From: Phalacrocorax aristotelis
Lineage: Eukaryota > Chordata > Aves > Suliformes > Phalacrocoracidae
NCBI RefSeq assembly: GCF_949628215.1
Contig: NC_134279.1
Location: forward strand, 84,191,517-84,255,516
Length of the DNA stretch: 64,000 nt
Reading direction: 5' to 3'
Positions 1-11,454 of this stretch are shown here, piece after piece (the stretch's first letter is position 1; each line of letters opens with the position of its first letter). The translations under genes were made by a program, and so were the position numbers. Under the pieces are notes generated by a model, which searched no databases, was not told where the DNA came from, and saw only the letters and a list, made by a program, of their open reading frames with translations.

Positions 1-527
1 TTGGCATGGCTCGGCTCAACCAGAGAGGGGCCTTGGCGGGGGGAGCCCCCAGGAATGACCCAAACGCTCTGGGTTTAGCCTCAGAAAGACACCAAGAGAC
101 CTGCGAGGTGCAGGGTGGCAGCAGCAGACGCCGCGGGCAGGGCGCTCGGGGGTGGGACGGATGCTCCGGGGCAGGATGGGGGTGAATGTTCCAGGGCAGG
201 AGGGATGCTCGGGGGTGGGATGGATGCTCCAGTGGGACCCAGCTCCCCCCTCCACACTTCCCGGCTCTCTCACCGCCGCGGCCAGCGCTCTCTCCCCAGA
301 TGTGCAGCTCCACATCTGGAGCCGCCCACCCGCAGCTGCCGGGCGGCTGAGGCCGGATCTCTGCCTGCACCCCGTGCCCCCGCGCAGGATCGGGGCCTCG
401 GTGCCGCCCAGGCGGGGGGTCTGGGCTGCCCCAGCCCACCGACCCCGAGCCCCTGGCACGGGGTGCAGTTCCTGACCCCATCAGCCACCGGGGCTGGCTG
501 TCCCAGGACACAACCGCAGCTCTTTTC

Positions 528-573
528 TCATTATTATCACTATTATTATTATTAATATTATTATTATTATTAT
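528..573. repeat. (TTA/ATT)n microsatellite
   Basis: Nearly pure run of ATT/TTA triplets in an otherwise GC-rich region. Simple repeat; no coding sense. Confidence 0.9.
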
Positions 574-706
574 TTTTAGCAGCAGGCAAGCCAGCGGGCA
601 GGGGCTCTGGCAGGGCAGGCAGGAGACCCCCGGCCCTGGCACTGCCTCCCCGTGCCGGGGTTTTCCCTGTTCTCCCAGCCAGGAGGGAGCGGCCGGGAAT
701 TTTGTA

Positions 707-734
707 AATAAAGAAAAAGGGAAAAAAAAAAAAA
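707..734 (+). other. AATAAA followed by an A-run, possible 3' end
   Basis: An AATAAA at 707-712 is followed within 10 bases by a genomic run of 13 A. It could mark the 3' end of a plus-strand gene lying left of the window, or be a chance A-rich tract. No coding exon is seen upstream within the window, so this is a weak call. Confidence 0.2.
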
Positions 735-2750
735 GACCAACCTACTCCCCGCATTGCCCCTGTGGGGGTGGCCCGTGTCTCCCCCTCCCCATGTCTCGTG
801 CTGCTGTGCCCTGCTCAGTGTCAGCACGCGTGTCCCCCCCGCTGCCCCTCGCTCCGGGCTGGGTCCTGGCTCGATATCCCCAGTCACTGCCTGGGGTGAC
901 CGCGGGGGTCCCAGGGCTGGGGGCAGCCCCCCTGCCTGCTCTCGGGGACAGGGTGTCCCCCCTGGGGTCCCGGTCCCCCCGCAGCAGTGGTGCAGGACAG
1001 CAATGCTGGGGTCCCTCAGAGTTGGGGGCTTTCTGACATGGAAATAAAAGGCCTTGCAGAGGGGCACCGACTCCAGGGGGTCTGTAAGCAGGGAGGGGGG
1101 CAGCACATAGGGACACCCCCGGGGACAGTGACACCTGCAGCAGCAGGAGTGTGTGGGGGTCCTGGGGAAAGGGGATGGGGGTGCTTCATCCACAGCCACC
1201 CCCAGCACCACCTGCTCTGTTCCGGCAGCACCCACTCCGCGCCCCGTGACCCCCCGGGGTCCTGCCCCCACACCCCGGGTGGCTCGGGGTCCCGGTGGTG
1301 GTCCCGTCCCACCCCACCCCAGCTGGAAACACTCGGCCCCGGCTCGGCCCCCCACCTTGTTCCATTGCCAGAGTCCCGGAAAGGCAGGCGCGGCGCTCCC
1401 TCCCACGCCAGACCCATGGGACCCCCGAGCAGCTGCCCCCCGCCCCCACGCCCTACGGGGCCAGACCCCCAGGGGGACATGTGGTCACAGCCCCCCCCAG
1501 CCCATGGCCCCTCAGGCACCCCCAAAGCCATTGCCCCAGCACCCCAACTGGGCAGGAGTGGGAGGGCCCCTGTGGCTGCCCCCGCTACCGCCCAGCCCTA
1601 CCTGGGTGGGCAGCACCCATGCAGGGACCTCCGCGAAGGCAGCTGAGGCCTTGCAGCTCATTGCATGCCAGGGCAGCGAACAGACACCCACCGCTGCTGC
1701 CACAGGGCTGAACAAAGGGGGGGCCCGAACCCCACCAGCCAGCATAGCTCAGCTGAGGTTGTGGGTCCTGCCAGATCCCAATGCCCCCTCAGCCTGCTCT
1801 GAAGCCCACAGGTGGGGACCCCCCCCACAAAGATGCTGTCCAAGGGGAGGGGGCATCAGTCTGTGCCCACCAGGGTGGGACGGGGCTCTCATGGGACAGG
1901 GGCACCCGAAACAGGGGCCTGGGCAGAGTGGGGTGGGCAGGGGGCTCTGCCCCTGCTCAGATTTGGCATGGGGTGGCAGGGAAGGGACCCCAGAATCCCA
2001 TCCCCTGCCACCTGCAGAGCCTTGGAGGAAGGAGCATCACCCCCGAGCCGTGCAGTCCCCGGCCGGCACGGCTGCTCCGGCCCTGCCAACGCAGCGGCAT
2101 TCGGCGAGCGATGGCAGGGCTCTGCCGCGATGGCTGAGCCTGGCAGCGCGCCCCAGGCACGAGCGAGGGGGGCACGGAGCTGCCTTGGGGGTCCCACACC
2201 CAAACGTGGCCGTGCACACGGCGGGGACTCGCACATGGTGGGATGTGTAGGTGGCGGGGACATGCACGTGGCAGGGACACGCACGTGGCACGCAGTGGGG
2301 TCACGCACACCCACCCAGCCCTGGCACCTGGGAAGGTCCCTGCTCTGTCACCGCTGGTGTCTCCTTGGCTCTGGACCCCACTCCCCAGCCCGGGCCAAAC
2401 CCTGTTCCCAGGGGTCCCCCTTGACACCCCGAGCCACTAAGGAAGCCCCACCACACCCAGCTCCCTCCGCAGCCCCTCCCCAGCCCCGGGGTCCCCTCCC
2501 TCCTGGCCGGGGTCCCCCCATAAGGAGCAGACCACCCATGCACATGTGAGCACCCATCACGGCCAGCGGGTGCAGCCGAGGGTCTCCCACCAGCAGTGAC
2601 GCCAGGGAGAGGTGACCCCTCGTGGCAGCCCCAGGGCCAGGCAGGGATCCAGGGGTCACCCCGCGTCCCCAGGCTCTGGGCTTTGGCTCCCAGTGCCAGC
2701 TGGAGGAGCTGGGACGCTTGGGGACAGCGTGCCAACGGCCCCCTCCCACC
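735..2750. other. GC-rich stretch without a recognisable gene
   Basis: Many overlapping open frames exist on both strands, but they are low-complexity Pro/Gly/Ala/Arg translations expected at this GC content. None resembles a protein family I know, and no chain of splice sites holds a frame. I see nothing else here. Confidence 0.6.
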
Positions 2751-2754
2751 CCAC

Positions 2755-2815
2755 CGATGCTGAGAGCATCTGCCTTAACATCCATAAATAATTATCGCCC
2801 CTGTTGCAGGCAGCA
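2755..2815. other. AT-rich island, candidate conserved non-coding element
   Basis: A short island with TAACATCCATAAATAATTAT at its core lies in very GC-rich flanks. Such islands near developmental genes are often conserved enhancers. In mammals EBF4 lies beside CPXM1, so a link to EBF4 is possible, but no EBF exon is visible here. Inference from base composition only. Confidence 0.3.
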
Positions 2816-3261
2816 GCTCCTGGGGTGCACTGGCAGCCCACCCGGCTCCCCCCGGTTCCCTTGGCCAGGGGGTCCCTCCTGCAGGGATGGGGCATCTCAC
2901 GCGAGGAGCAGGACCCAGCCGCACAACCAGGAGGGTGAGCGCCACAGTTCCTCTGGAGCCCCCAGCCCCACATGGGGGTCTCCTCCAGCCCCCAGGGGAT
3001 GCAGGGGGCTGCCCCCATCAGGGATCGGCTGGAGCAGGGGATCCCACGAGCTGTGGTTACCCCAAGGACCCTCCCTGGCCCCCCACTTTCATCCCACCCC
3101 TTTGCATGGAGGTGTCTGCCCGTGGGTCTGGGACAAGGCAGGGCAGGGAGGGGACCCCACCTGGGGACCCCGGGGACATCCCCCCCTGCCCTGCCAGTGT
3201 CCCCCGCGGCATGTGGCCCCTCCAACTGCGGGTGCCGGCTCCCGCCCCCAGCCCCCTCCCC

Positions 3262-3345
3262 CCGGAGCAGCGCAGCCACGATGTTTAGATTAGAGGATAA
3301 TGCGCTGGAAATAATTGCCTTAATCAAGAAAGGTTAATGAGGCTG
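3262..3345. other. AT-rich island, candidate conserved non-coding element
   Basis: The island contains several TAAT-type homeodomain-like cores (TTAGATTAGAGGATAATG, AAATAATTGCCTTAATCA, GGTTAATGAG) inside a GC-rich region. No open frame of interest. The look is that of a regulatory element; conservation cannot be tested here. Confidence 0.35.
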
Positions 3346-4300
3346 CCTGCGCGTACAACAGCGGCGGGCGCCAGCGCAGCCCGGGGCGAGCGGGAGCGTT
3401 CGGCGGGCGGCAGCCACGGCACAGCCGGCACTGGGCCCAGTGCCGAAGGCAAACCGGCAGCCCCTGCCTGCGGTGGGCAGCCGCTGCCTGCCAGGACCCT
3501 CCTGCGGCCGATGGGCGCGGGAAGGCGGCGGCACCGAGCGCGGCACACTCCGGGCAACCGGCGTGTGTTTGGGGCCACCTCGTCCCTGTGACCCCCCCCT
3601 TGGGATGTGCTGCATTCCCACGGGACGTGGTCTGACCCCGAGGCCAGCGTGGGTCTGGCAGCCGCGGCATGCTGCCAAGTGCTGGGGGTCTGCCCCGGAG
3701 CCCCCCTGCCCGCGTGGGGGTCTCTGCCCTGCAGCCAAAGCACCCCCCCCCGGGGTGGCCGTGACCGGCGGGGGGCCGCGGCTGTCCCCAGAGGGAGCGG
3801 GGGCTGCGGGCGCCTGGCCCCGCGCCGCGGTGCAGCTGGTGCCGGAACTGGCACTTCATGGCGAGCGAGCGCTCGATGGCTCTTCAGGCTGCACTCGAGG
3901 GAGCTGCGGCGCAGGGCGAGAGCTGGAGCGGGGGGGACGTGCCCCCCACGGCCCCGCACTGCGGGGCACTGGGGATCCCTCCCGACACCCCCCCAGGACC
4001 CACTGCTGCTGCCAGCGAGGGGCTCGGCTGAGCAGGGCAGGGGCACCTCACTGCTATGGGGGTCTGCACCCCTCAGGACCACACAGGCCAGTCCCCAAAT
4101 CCTCGGGACCTTGTGGCACCAGGGGCTTTGCTGGATTTCACCCAGGCTGTGGGACTGGGGGTGTTGGGTCCCCCTCTGGGAGGGGGCCGGAGCTGGGGGT
4201 CCGGGCAGGGACCCCGCTGTGCCCTGGCTGCTACCGCCGCCTGCTTTACTCCGCGTCTTGCAGGAAACAGGGACACCTGCAGGCTGTGGGCCTGGGTGCT
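3346..4300. other. GC-rich stretch without a recognisable gene
   Basis: Long open frames here are GC-driven and low complexity. No splice-consistent exon chain, RNA gene or mobile element was recognised. Confidence 0.5.
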
Positions 4301-4305
4301 CCACG

Positions 4306-5110
4306 CTGCGGCGGGGCCCTGCACGCTTGCAATGGTGCTCTGAATGCTGCAATGGGGCCCTGCACGCTCACACACTGCAATGGTGCCCTGCATTTTTGCA
4401 CACTGCAACAGGGCCCCGCACACTCACAACTCACACTTGCATGCTGCAGCCGCACCCTGCGCTGGCTACGGTGCCCTGCATGCTCACATGCTGCAGCGGC
4501 GCATCGGATGCTCTCACAACGGCACCTTGCACACTCATACGCTGCAACCATGCCCTTCCACACACACTGCAGCAGTGTGCTGCTGATCACAATGGTGCTT
4601 GTACACTCTCACGCTGCAACGGCGCCCTGCACACTTTGCATGCTGCAACGATGCCTGGCACGTTTGCTCACTCACAGCAGTGCCCTGTGTGCACACCCCA
4701 CAATCGTGCTCTGCACACATGCCCTGCTCACATGCTTGCACTGGTGCTTTGCACGTGCACACAGCCTGTTTGCAACAGCGCCCTGCACACTCGCCCTGCT
4801 TGCACGAGCTCGCAACGGTGTCCCTGCATTTGCGCCCCACAAGCCTGAGCAACGTGCTCAGATCAGTGCCCCACGCGCACATCCCACTCACGCAAGTGCT
4901 GTGCTTGCACCCGTGCCCTGCACACACACCCCACTGCACGAGCAATGTGCTTGCAACATGACCGTGCACACACATCCTGCTTGCACGAGTCATGCACCCA
5001 CATCGGTGCCTTGCATACACATCCTGCTTGCACAAGCACCACGCTCCCACCAGCGCCCTGCACACATCCTGCTTGTGCGAGTGCTGTGTTCGTAGCCAAG
5101 CCCCACACGC
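4306..5110. repeat. Degenerate minisatellite
   Basis: Diverged tandem copies of a roughly 25-40 bp unit built from CCCTGCACACTCACACGCTG-like and GCAATGGTG-like pieces run for about 800 bp. Copies differ at many sites, so the array is old. It opens spurious frames rich in Cys, His and Thr on both strands. Confidence 0.75.
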
Positions 5111-5504
5111 GATTCCTACTTGCACAAGCAACACGCTCACAGCAAGCCCCCCCAGTGCCCGGCCATCACCCCAACCTCTGGCTTCTGCTCAGGCTCTGCA
5201 GACACCCTCAGCCCCAGGAGTGCCGGCAGCTGAGACAGGGTGCTCAGCCGTGCATGGGGAGCACCCCATTGCCATGTGCGCGTGCATGCCCCCGTGCCCC
5301 GCACACGCACCCCGCTGGTAGCGGCTGGGCTTGGGGAGCCCGGTGGTGCCCGGTGCCCGCCGACGCCCCCCGGCTGCAGCGGGACACGCCGCTGCGAGGA
5401 CGAGCTGTAGCTGAAAACCCCAGGGGGACACGTCCCCTCCCCAGCCGGGCCCTGGCTGCACCAGACCACAAGAGGGCTGTAGCGGCCCGCGGATGGTGCC
5501 TGCA

Positions 5505-5840
5505 CCCCAACATGCATTCCTGCCTGCACCCCTGCCCTGCATCCCTGCCCTTCACCCCAACCTGCATCTCTGCCTGCATCCCTGCCCTTCACCCCAAACT
5601 GCACCCCTGCCCTGCACCCCAACATGCATCGCTGCCTGCATCCCTGCCCTTCACCCCAACCTGCATCTCTGCCTGCATCCCTGCCCTTCACCCCAAACTG
5701 CACCCCTGCCCTGCACCCCAACATGCATCGCTGCCTGCATCCCTGCCCTGCACCCCAACCTGCATCCCTGCCCTTGCACCCCTGCCCTGCACCCCAACAT
5801 GCATCACTGCCTGCACCCCTGCCCTGCACCCCAGCACACG
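5505..5840. repeat. Minisatellite, about 36 bp unit with a 72 bp higher-order period
   Basis: Tandem CTGCATCCCTGCCCTTCACC- and CCCAACATGCATC-like units alternate so that pairs of units repeat nearly exactly. Not coding. Confidence 0.85.
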
Positions 5841-6054
5841 TGGCTTTGAGTCCCTGAAGCCGAGGGGTTCGGCCGGCTCTCACAGAGGGCCCGAGGGGTC
5901 CGGGGTCTCCCCGGGCTGGGGGCAACGCTGGCAGGGGAACACGGCCGGCACAGCCTGGGAGCACCCCCGGCACCGTGGCTCTCCCGCCCCGGAGCACCCC
6001 GCTCCCCTTCCAGCCGCCGGCCCGTGGCCCTGGAGGGCTCCAGCACCTGGCAGC

Positions 6055-6335
6055 CTTCGCAGCGCCGTATTTAAGAGCGATGCTGACATTTCCAGCTTTC
6101 GGGACGCGTCAGGAGCTCTCAGCCTCTCCTTGCGGCTCATTAACAGCCAGACGAGCTGCAGCAGTAATTGCTTTAATTTATTTGCTTACGGCTGGGGCAG
6201 AGGGGAGAGGCATGTGGCACTCGCTGCCTTTATGGGGACCATATGGAAACCATTTATCACCATTTGCTGCAGCCGGGCAAGGAAAGACTTTTATTAACTC
6301 ACTTGTAACGTTAAACTTTTCTAATCAAGCCCATG
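6055..6335. other. AT-rich block, strongest candidate conserved non-coding element
   Basis: About 280 bp with far lower GC than its flanks. It holds CTCATTAACAGCCAGACGAG, AGTAATTGCTTTAATTTATT, GGACCATATGGAAACCATTT and TTATTAACTCACTTGTAACG, that is homeodomain-like and E-box-like cores. There is no coding frame and no repeat family that I recognise. It sits about 10 kb upstream of CPXM1, in the position where EBF4 lies in mammals. A developmental enhancer is the best guess, from composition only. Confidence 0.4.
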
Positions 6336-6462
6336 CTGGGAGCAACGTGGCCGGCAGTGGGGCCTGTTGGCCAGCGAGCGGCCGATGCCCGGGGCGGCCG
6401 CCTGGTGCCGAGGGCGGACTGGGGCAAGTATGGGTGCTGCAGGAGGCAGCCGGTGCACCAGC

Positions 6463-6925
6463 CTCACCCCGGCCCTCGCACGGCCCCCTGCACCACCCCC
6501 GGCCCCCGCACGGCCCCCTGCACCACCCCCGGCCCTCGCACGGCCCCCTGCACCACCCCCGGCCCTCGCACGGCCCCCTGCACCACCCCCGGCCCTCGCA
6601 CGGCCCCCTGCACCACCCCCGGCCCTCGCACGGCCCCTGCACCACCCCGAGCCCTTGCACGGCCCCTGCACCACCCCCGGCCCCCGCACGGCCCCCTGCA
6701 CCACCCCCGGCCCTCGCACGGCCCCCTGCACCACCCCCGGCCCTCGCACGGCCCCCTGCACCACCCCCGGCCCTCGCACGGCCCCCTGCACCACCCCCGG
6801 CCCCCGCACGGCCCCCTGCACCACCCCGAGCCCTTGCACGGCCCCTGCACCACCCCGAGCCCTTGCACGGCCCCTGCACCACCCCCGGCTCTCGCACGGC
6901 GCCCGGGCACCACCCCGAGCCCTTG
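6463..6925. repeat. Minisatellite, 30 bp unit, about 15 copies
   Basis: Near-identical tandem copies of CCCTCGCACGGCCCCCTGCA plus CCACCCCCGG. Some units have CCCCCGCA or a one-base shorter form ending CCACCCCGAG. The array is homogeneous and therefore young or actively homogenised. Frames through it give Pro/His/Ala or Gly/Arg polymers. Confidence 0.95.
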
Positions 6926-7444
6926 CAGAACAGGGCAAGGTTCGGGGAGGGGGCAGCACGGGTGTGGACCCCCATCTCCCTCCTGTCCTGGGGCAGAGGT
7001 GCCCAGAGAGGCCGGAGGAGCCCGCGCAGGGGACGGTGCCCGGGGGTCGCTCCTCCTCCCCCGGAGCAGCGCCGGGCGCCTGGGACAGGCCTGGCCGGGA
7101 CACTCGGGCCCCTTCGCGGCTCTGGGGTGACGTGAGCCCCTCGCAGCCCTCGGTGCCCCCCGCGCACCCCAGCGGCGTGCGAGCCTCGCATTGCCAGCAG
7201 CCTCCAGGCTCCCACCAGTCCAGCGTGGCCAGGTCCACCAGCACCCCCACCCTCAGGGTGCCCTGTCCCTGCGACCCCCTCCCGCGCAGCCCATCCCCGG
7301 AGCCCCCCCACGTCTCTTCGGAGGACGGACAACCCAAGGGGGAGGCGGGTGATACCCCGCAGCTCGCAGCCCCCCGCCGGCGCCGGCTGGCAGAGCGGTT
7401 GGGGCGCGGCCCGCTCACCTCCCGCGCGGGGAAACGAGCCACGC

Positions 7445-7545
7445 GCTAAAAAGCTGCACCCGGGGTAAATTAATTTACTCCAATTAGCGAGGGCTGTCAG
7501 GCTGCAGCATTGTTTTGCTGGGAACCTAATGGCAACGAAGTGGGG
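7445..7545. other. AT-rich island, candidate conserved non-coding element
   Basis: GTAAATTAATTTACTCCAAT and GCAGCATTGTTTTGCTGGGA lie in an otherwise GC-rich stretch directly left of a minisatellite. Homeodomain-like palindromic core TTAATTAA-type. No coding potential. Confidence 0.35.
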
Positions 7546-7599
7546 AGGGGGCTGCACTGCAAGGTGACCCCCTGGAGCCCCTGGGCCCTGGAGAATGGG

Positions 7600-8700
7600 C
7601 TGCATGAGCCATAAGGGGTGCAAGGGCTGCACAGGGTGCACAGGCTGCATGAGCTGCACAGGGTGCGTTGGGGTGCAGGGGGTGCACGGGGAGCACAGGC
7701 TGCATGAGCTGCACCGGGTGCGTTGGGGTGCAGGGGGTGCACGGGGTGCAGGGGGTGCACGGGGAGCACAGGCTGCATGAGCTGCACCGGGTGTGTTGGG
7801 GTGCAGGGGGTGCACAGGGTGCACGGGGAGCACAGGCTGCATGAGCTGCACCGGGTGCGTTGGGGTGCAGGGGGTGCACAGGGTGCAGGGCGTGCACGGG
7901 GAGCACAGGCTGCATGAGCTGCACCGGGTGCGTTGGGGTGCAGGGGGTGCACGGGGTGCAGGGGGTGCACGGGGAGCACAGGCTGCATGAGCTGCACCGG
8001 GTGCGTTGGGGTGCAGGGGGTGCACAGGGTGCAGGGCGTGCACGGGGAGCACAGGCTGCATGAGCTGCACCGGGTGCGTTGGGGTGCAGGGGGTGCACGG
8101 GAGCACATGCTGCATGAGCTGCACAGGGTGCGTTGGGGTGCAGGGGGTGCACAGGGTGCACGGGGAGCACAGGCTGCATGAGCTGCACCAGGTGCGTTGG
8201 GGTGCAGGGGGTGCACGGGGAGCACAGGCTGCATGAGCTGCACAGGGTGCGTTGGGGTGCAGGGGGTGCACAGGGAGCACAGGCTGCATGAGCTGCAGGG
8301 GGTGCACGGGGAGCACGGGGTGCATGAGCTGCAGGGGGTGCACGGGGTGCAGGGGGTGCACAGGGAGCACAGGCTGCATGAGCTGCACCGGGTGCGTTGG
8401 GGTGCAGGGGGTGCACGGGAAGCACAGGCTGCATGAGCTGCACAGGGTGCGTTGGGGTGCAGGGGGTGCACGGGGAGCACAGGCTGCATGAGCTGCAGGG
8501 GGTGCACGGGGTGCAGGGGGTGCACGGGGAGCACAGGCTGCATGAGCTGCACAGGGTGCGTTGGGGTGCAGGGGGTGCACGGGAAGCACAGGCTGCATGA
8601 GCTGCACAGGGTGCGTTGGGGTGCAGGGGGTGCACGGGGAGCACAGGCTGCATGAGCTGCACAGGGTGTCTGGGGTGCACAGGGTGCATACTCTGCACAG
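7600..8700. repeat. Minisatellite, 55 bp unit with 18 bp insert variants
   Basis: About 1.1 kb of tandem units of the form GCATGAGCTGCACCGGGTGC GTTGGGGTGCAGGGGGTGCA CGGGGAGCACAGGCT (55 bp). Some units carry one extra GGGGTGCAGGGGGTGCAC-like 18 bp block, giving 73 bp units. Because 55 is not a multiple of three, different frames open in different units. On the minus strand an uninterrupted frame of several hundred codons results (Cys/Pro/Ala/His rich), which I do not regard as a gene. Confidence 0.95.
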
Positions 8701-10534
8701 GGAGGGCAGCACAGCGTAGCAAGGCTGGGAAGCACCCATCGTGCACCCTCCCGGGCACGGCCTCATCTCGCAGCATCAGGGTGGTGCAGAGAGGCGCAGG
8801 GAGCACCTGAGGGTGGGGTTTATTGCATCTCGCCCCTGTGACCTCCAGCAGCAGATCCAGTCTGGGTGCTGCAGAGGGGTGTGCGCTGGGGGAGGGAGGG
8901 ACAGGGGCACAGCAGAGGGAAGACGGGCAGAATGGGGTACAGCTCTGTCCACGAGCTGCTCTGCTTTAGGGAATGAGGAGCCCCCTGGACCCCTCCCCGG
9001 GGTTACACGGCCTCTGTCATGGCCTTCCCACAGGCATCGGTCTGTCCTGGAGTAGAGAGCCCAACTGATGCCAGCGCTGGCCCTGCAGCCGCGGTCACCG
9101 GTGCTGCCCAGCAGCTCTGCCCTCGCTGAGGGACCAGGGCTCACCGGGGGGTACAGGGTGGGCCAACAGTGCTTACGGGGGGGGGCTGACCCCCGTGGCA
9201 CAGTGGGCTCGACACGGTGGAGGGCTCTGGCAGCCTCTGCAGGGACCTCCCAGGCTGGAGGGCAGAAAGGGCACATCCCCCCCGGGACCCCCTCCCCAGC
9301 TCAGCCTCCCCTCACCGGAGGCCCAAGGAGGCAGCAAATGCAGGGTGGGTGCAGGGTCTGTATCAATGTGGGGGTCTCAAGCACTGAGCCAAGCATGAGG
9401 GCCCGGCCAGGCAGTGGCATCAGTGGGTGCATGAAACCGAGGAAGAGGAGGATGGGTGGGAAGAGTGAAGCGAGGAAGGCAGTCAGCCCATCCCAGGGGT
9501 CTGCCAGCACCCGCTGCTGCCAGCTGTGACCTGGTGAGGGATGGGGGGACAGCGCCGGTGTCCTGGGACATGGCAACCACGCTGGTGTCCTGGGATATGC
9601 AGAAAGTGCCAGTGCCCTGCTGGGGACCTGCAGCAGGGAGCTCCTGAATCCCACCCAACTCCTCCAAAGGCCTCTCTTAAAAGTGAGCAAAGAACGTGAA
9701 CAAAAGGTGCAGCCCCTCCTGTCTGGGGCACTGCGGCCGGCGGCTCCCCCAGGACCACGGGAAGGGCCAGGCTCCTTGTCCTGAGTGGTTGGGGCATCAC
9801 TGGCAGGTGGCACGTGCCCGCCTGCTCAGGGCCACCCTTGGGTGCCTTCATGGCCTGAAATCCCTGGGGATGCCACAGGACCATCCACTGCTCCCATGGG
9901 GAGGGCACCGGTGCCTGGGAAAAGTGGAGATGGGCTGGGACTGGGGAGATGGGCTGGGATGTGGAGATGGGTTGGAGGACGTGGAGATAGATTGGGGACA
10001 TGGAGATGGGTTGGGGACATGGAGGTGGGTTGGGGTCATGGAGATGGGCTGGGATGTGGAGATGGGTTGGGGTCATGGAGGAGGGCTGGGATGTGGAGAT
10101 GGGGGGCAGACTGAGCACAGAAGCAGGCTGGCTGCACCATCTCCATCCTGGAGACGTCGGGTGCTCCTCAACATGTGCGCCCATGGCACACAGAGCCCCA
10201 GCAGACCCACGCACCCACCCATGGGACACACCCTCCCAGCAGAAATGGATGCCCACCATGGGACACCACACCAGGGGACATGCAGGAGGCGCATGGGGAC
10301 ACCACGGACACGCACACCTCTCATGCAGTCATTCCAGCTTTACTGAGGGAGCCATGGCCGCGGTGGTGCGGCGGCGCAGAGGCAGTGGTGCCCGGGGCTC
10401 TCAGGGACACTGGCTCCGCAGGCACCCAGCGCCGGGCTCAGCTCAGCATCATCATCTGCATGTCCCACACCAACGCCGGCTGAGCATGAGCCAGCACCGG
10501 GCCCTTGGGGCCAAGGGGGCCAGCGGTGCCCTGT
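8701..10534. other. No recognisable gene; short G-rich tandem repeat at 9926-10110
   Basis: No protein family was recognised on either strand. At 9926-10110 a degenerate roughly 20 bp unit (GGAGATGGGTTGGGGACAT-like) is repeated about nine times. TTTATT at 8818 and TTTACT at 10335 would read as AATAAA and AGTAAA on the minus strand, but no coding exons can be tied to them. Confidence 0.45.
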
Positions 10535-11120
10535 GGGGCATGGAAAGGAGTGTGGCCAGCAGGGCGAGGGAGGTTCTCCTCCCCCTCTGCTCTGCCCCAG
10601 TGAGGCCACATCTGGGGTGCTGCGTCCAGGTCTGGGCCCCCCAGTTCAAGAAGGGCAGGGAGCTGCTGGAGCAAGGCCAGCGCCAGAGCTGCCAAGGGGA
10701 TCAGGGGCTGGAGCATCTCCCTTGTGAAGAAAGGCTGAGAGACCTGGGCTTGTTCAGCCTGGAGAAGAGAAGGCTGAGGGGGGATCTCATCAGTGCCTAT
10801 AAATATCTGAAGGGCAGGTGTCAGGGGGATGGGGCCAGGCTCTTTTCAGCGGTGCCCAACGCCAGGCCAAGGGGCCACGGGCACAAGCTGGAACACGGGA
10901 GGTTCCACCTGAACATGAGGACAAACCCCTTTGCTGTGCGGGTGCCAGAGCAGGGGCACAGGCTGCCCAGAGAGGCTGTGGGGTCCCTTCCCTGGAGACA
11001 TTCACCCCCCGCCTGGACGCGGCCCTGTGCCCCTGCTCTGGGGGTGCCTGCTCAAGCAGGGGGTGGGACGGGGTGAGCTCCAGAGGGCCCTTCCAGCCCC
11101 CGCCAGTCTGGGATGCTGTG
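10535..11120 (+). mobile_element. CR1 LINE fragment (3' part), plus orientation
   Basis: The plus strand encodes the CR1 ORF2 C-terminal signature: SVASRAREVLLPL, then RPHLGCCVQVWAPQFKKG, GLEHLPCEERLRDLGLFSLE, KRRLRGDLISAYKYLKG and a final RLPREAVGS-like block. It is 5' truncated, as most CR1 copies are. The 3' end near GGGATGCTGTG lacks a clear microsatellite tail. Confidence 0.9.
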
Positions 11121-11454
11121 GGTCAGCACGGCCCCCACAGAGGTACCAGCTCCTCTCTTTCACCTCCAGACAGGGTGCCTCTTTTGGGCAGGGCGTGGAC
11201 CTGCCTCCTGCCATCGGTGCCAGGCTGCAGGGCGAGGGGATGGCACCGCGGGCAGGGGAGCAGGAAGGGCTGCAGGAAGGAGTAGGGTTGGGCATGGAGT
11301 TGTTGCCAGGACCAAGTGTCCACATCTGCCCTTGCACCTGTGCCCACCTGTGCTGGCGAGGGCAGGGCTCCTTATTGAGCAGCACAAGCAAGATCCAGGG
11401 CCATCCTCATCCTCTAATGGGCTCTTCAAAGAGGAAGATGAGGGGCAGGAGCAG

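Noticed and set aside
7600-8700. Regularly spaced repeats resembling a CRISPR array
   Set aside because: The units are contiguous without unique spacers, and the DNA is vertebrate; it is a minisatellite.
6325-8766. Open frame of more than 800 codons on the minus strand
   Set aside because: It runs through the 30-bp and 55-bp minisatellites and translates into Gly/Arg and then Cys/Pro/His polymers. Similar frames open in other registers, as expected from GC-rich tandem repeats without stops.
8776-9813. Minus-strand frames with a hydrophobic segment (LFPPILLFLGFMHPLMPL) and a TTTATT downstream
   Set aside because: No start context, splice chain or family similarity; composition matches the surrounding non-coding sequence. 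I considered C20orf141 and TMEM239, but neither resembles it.
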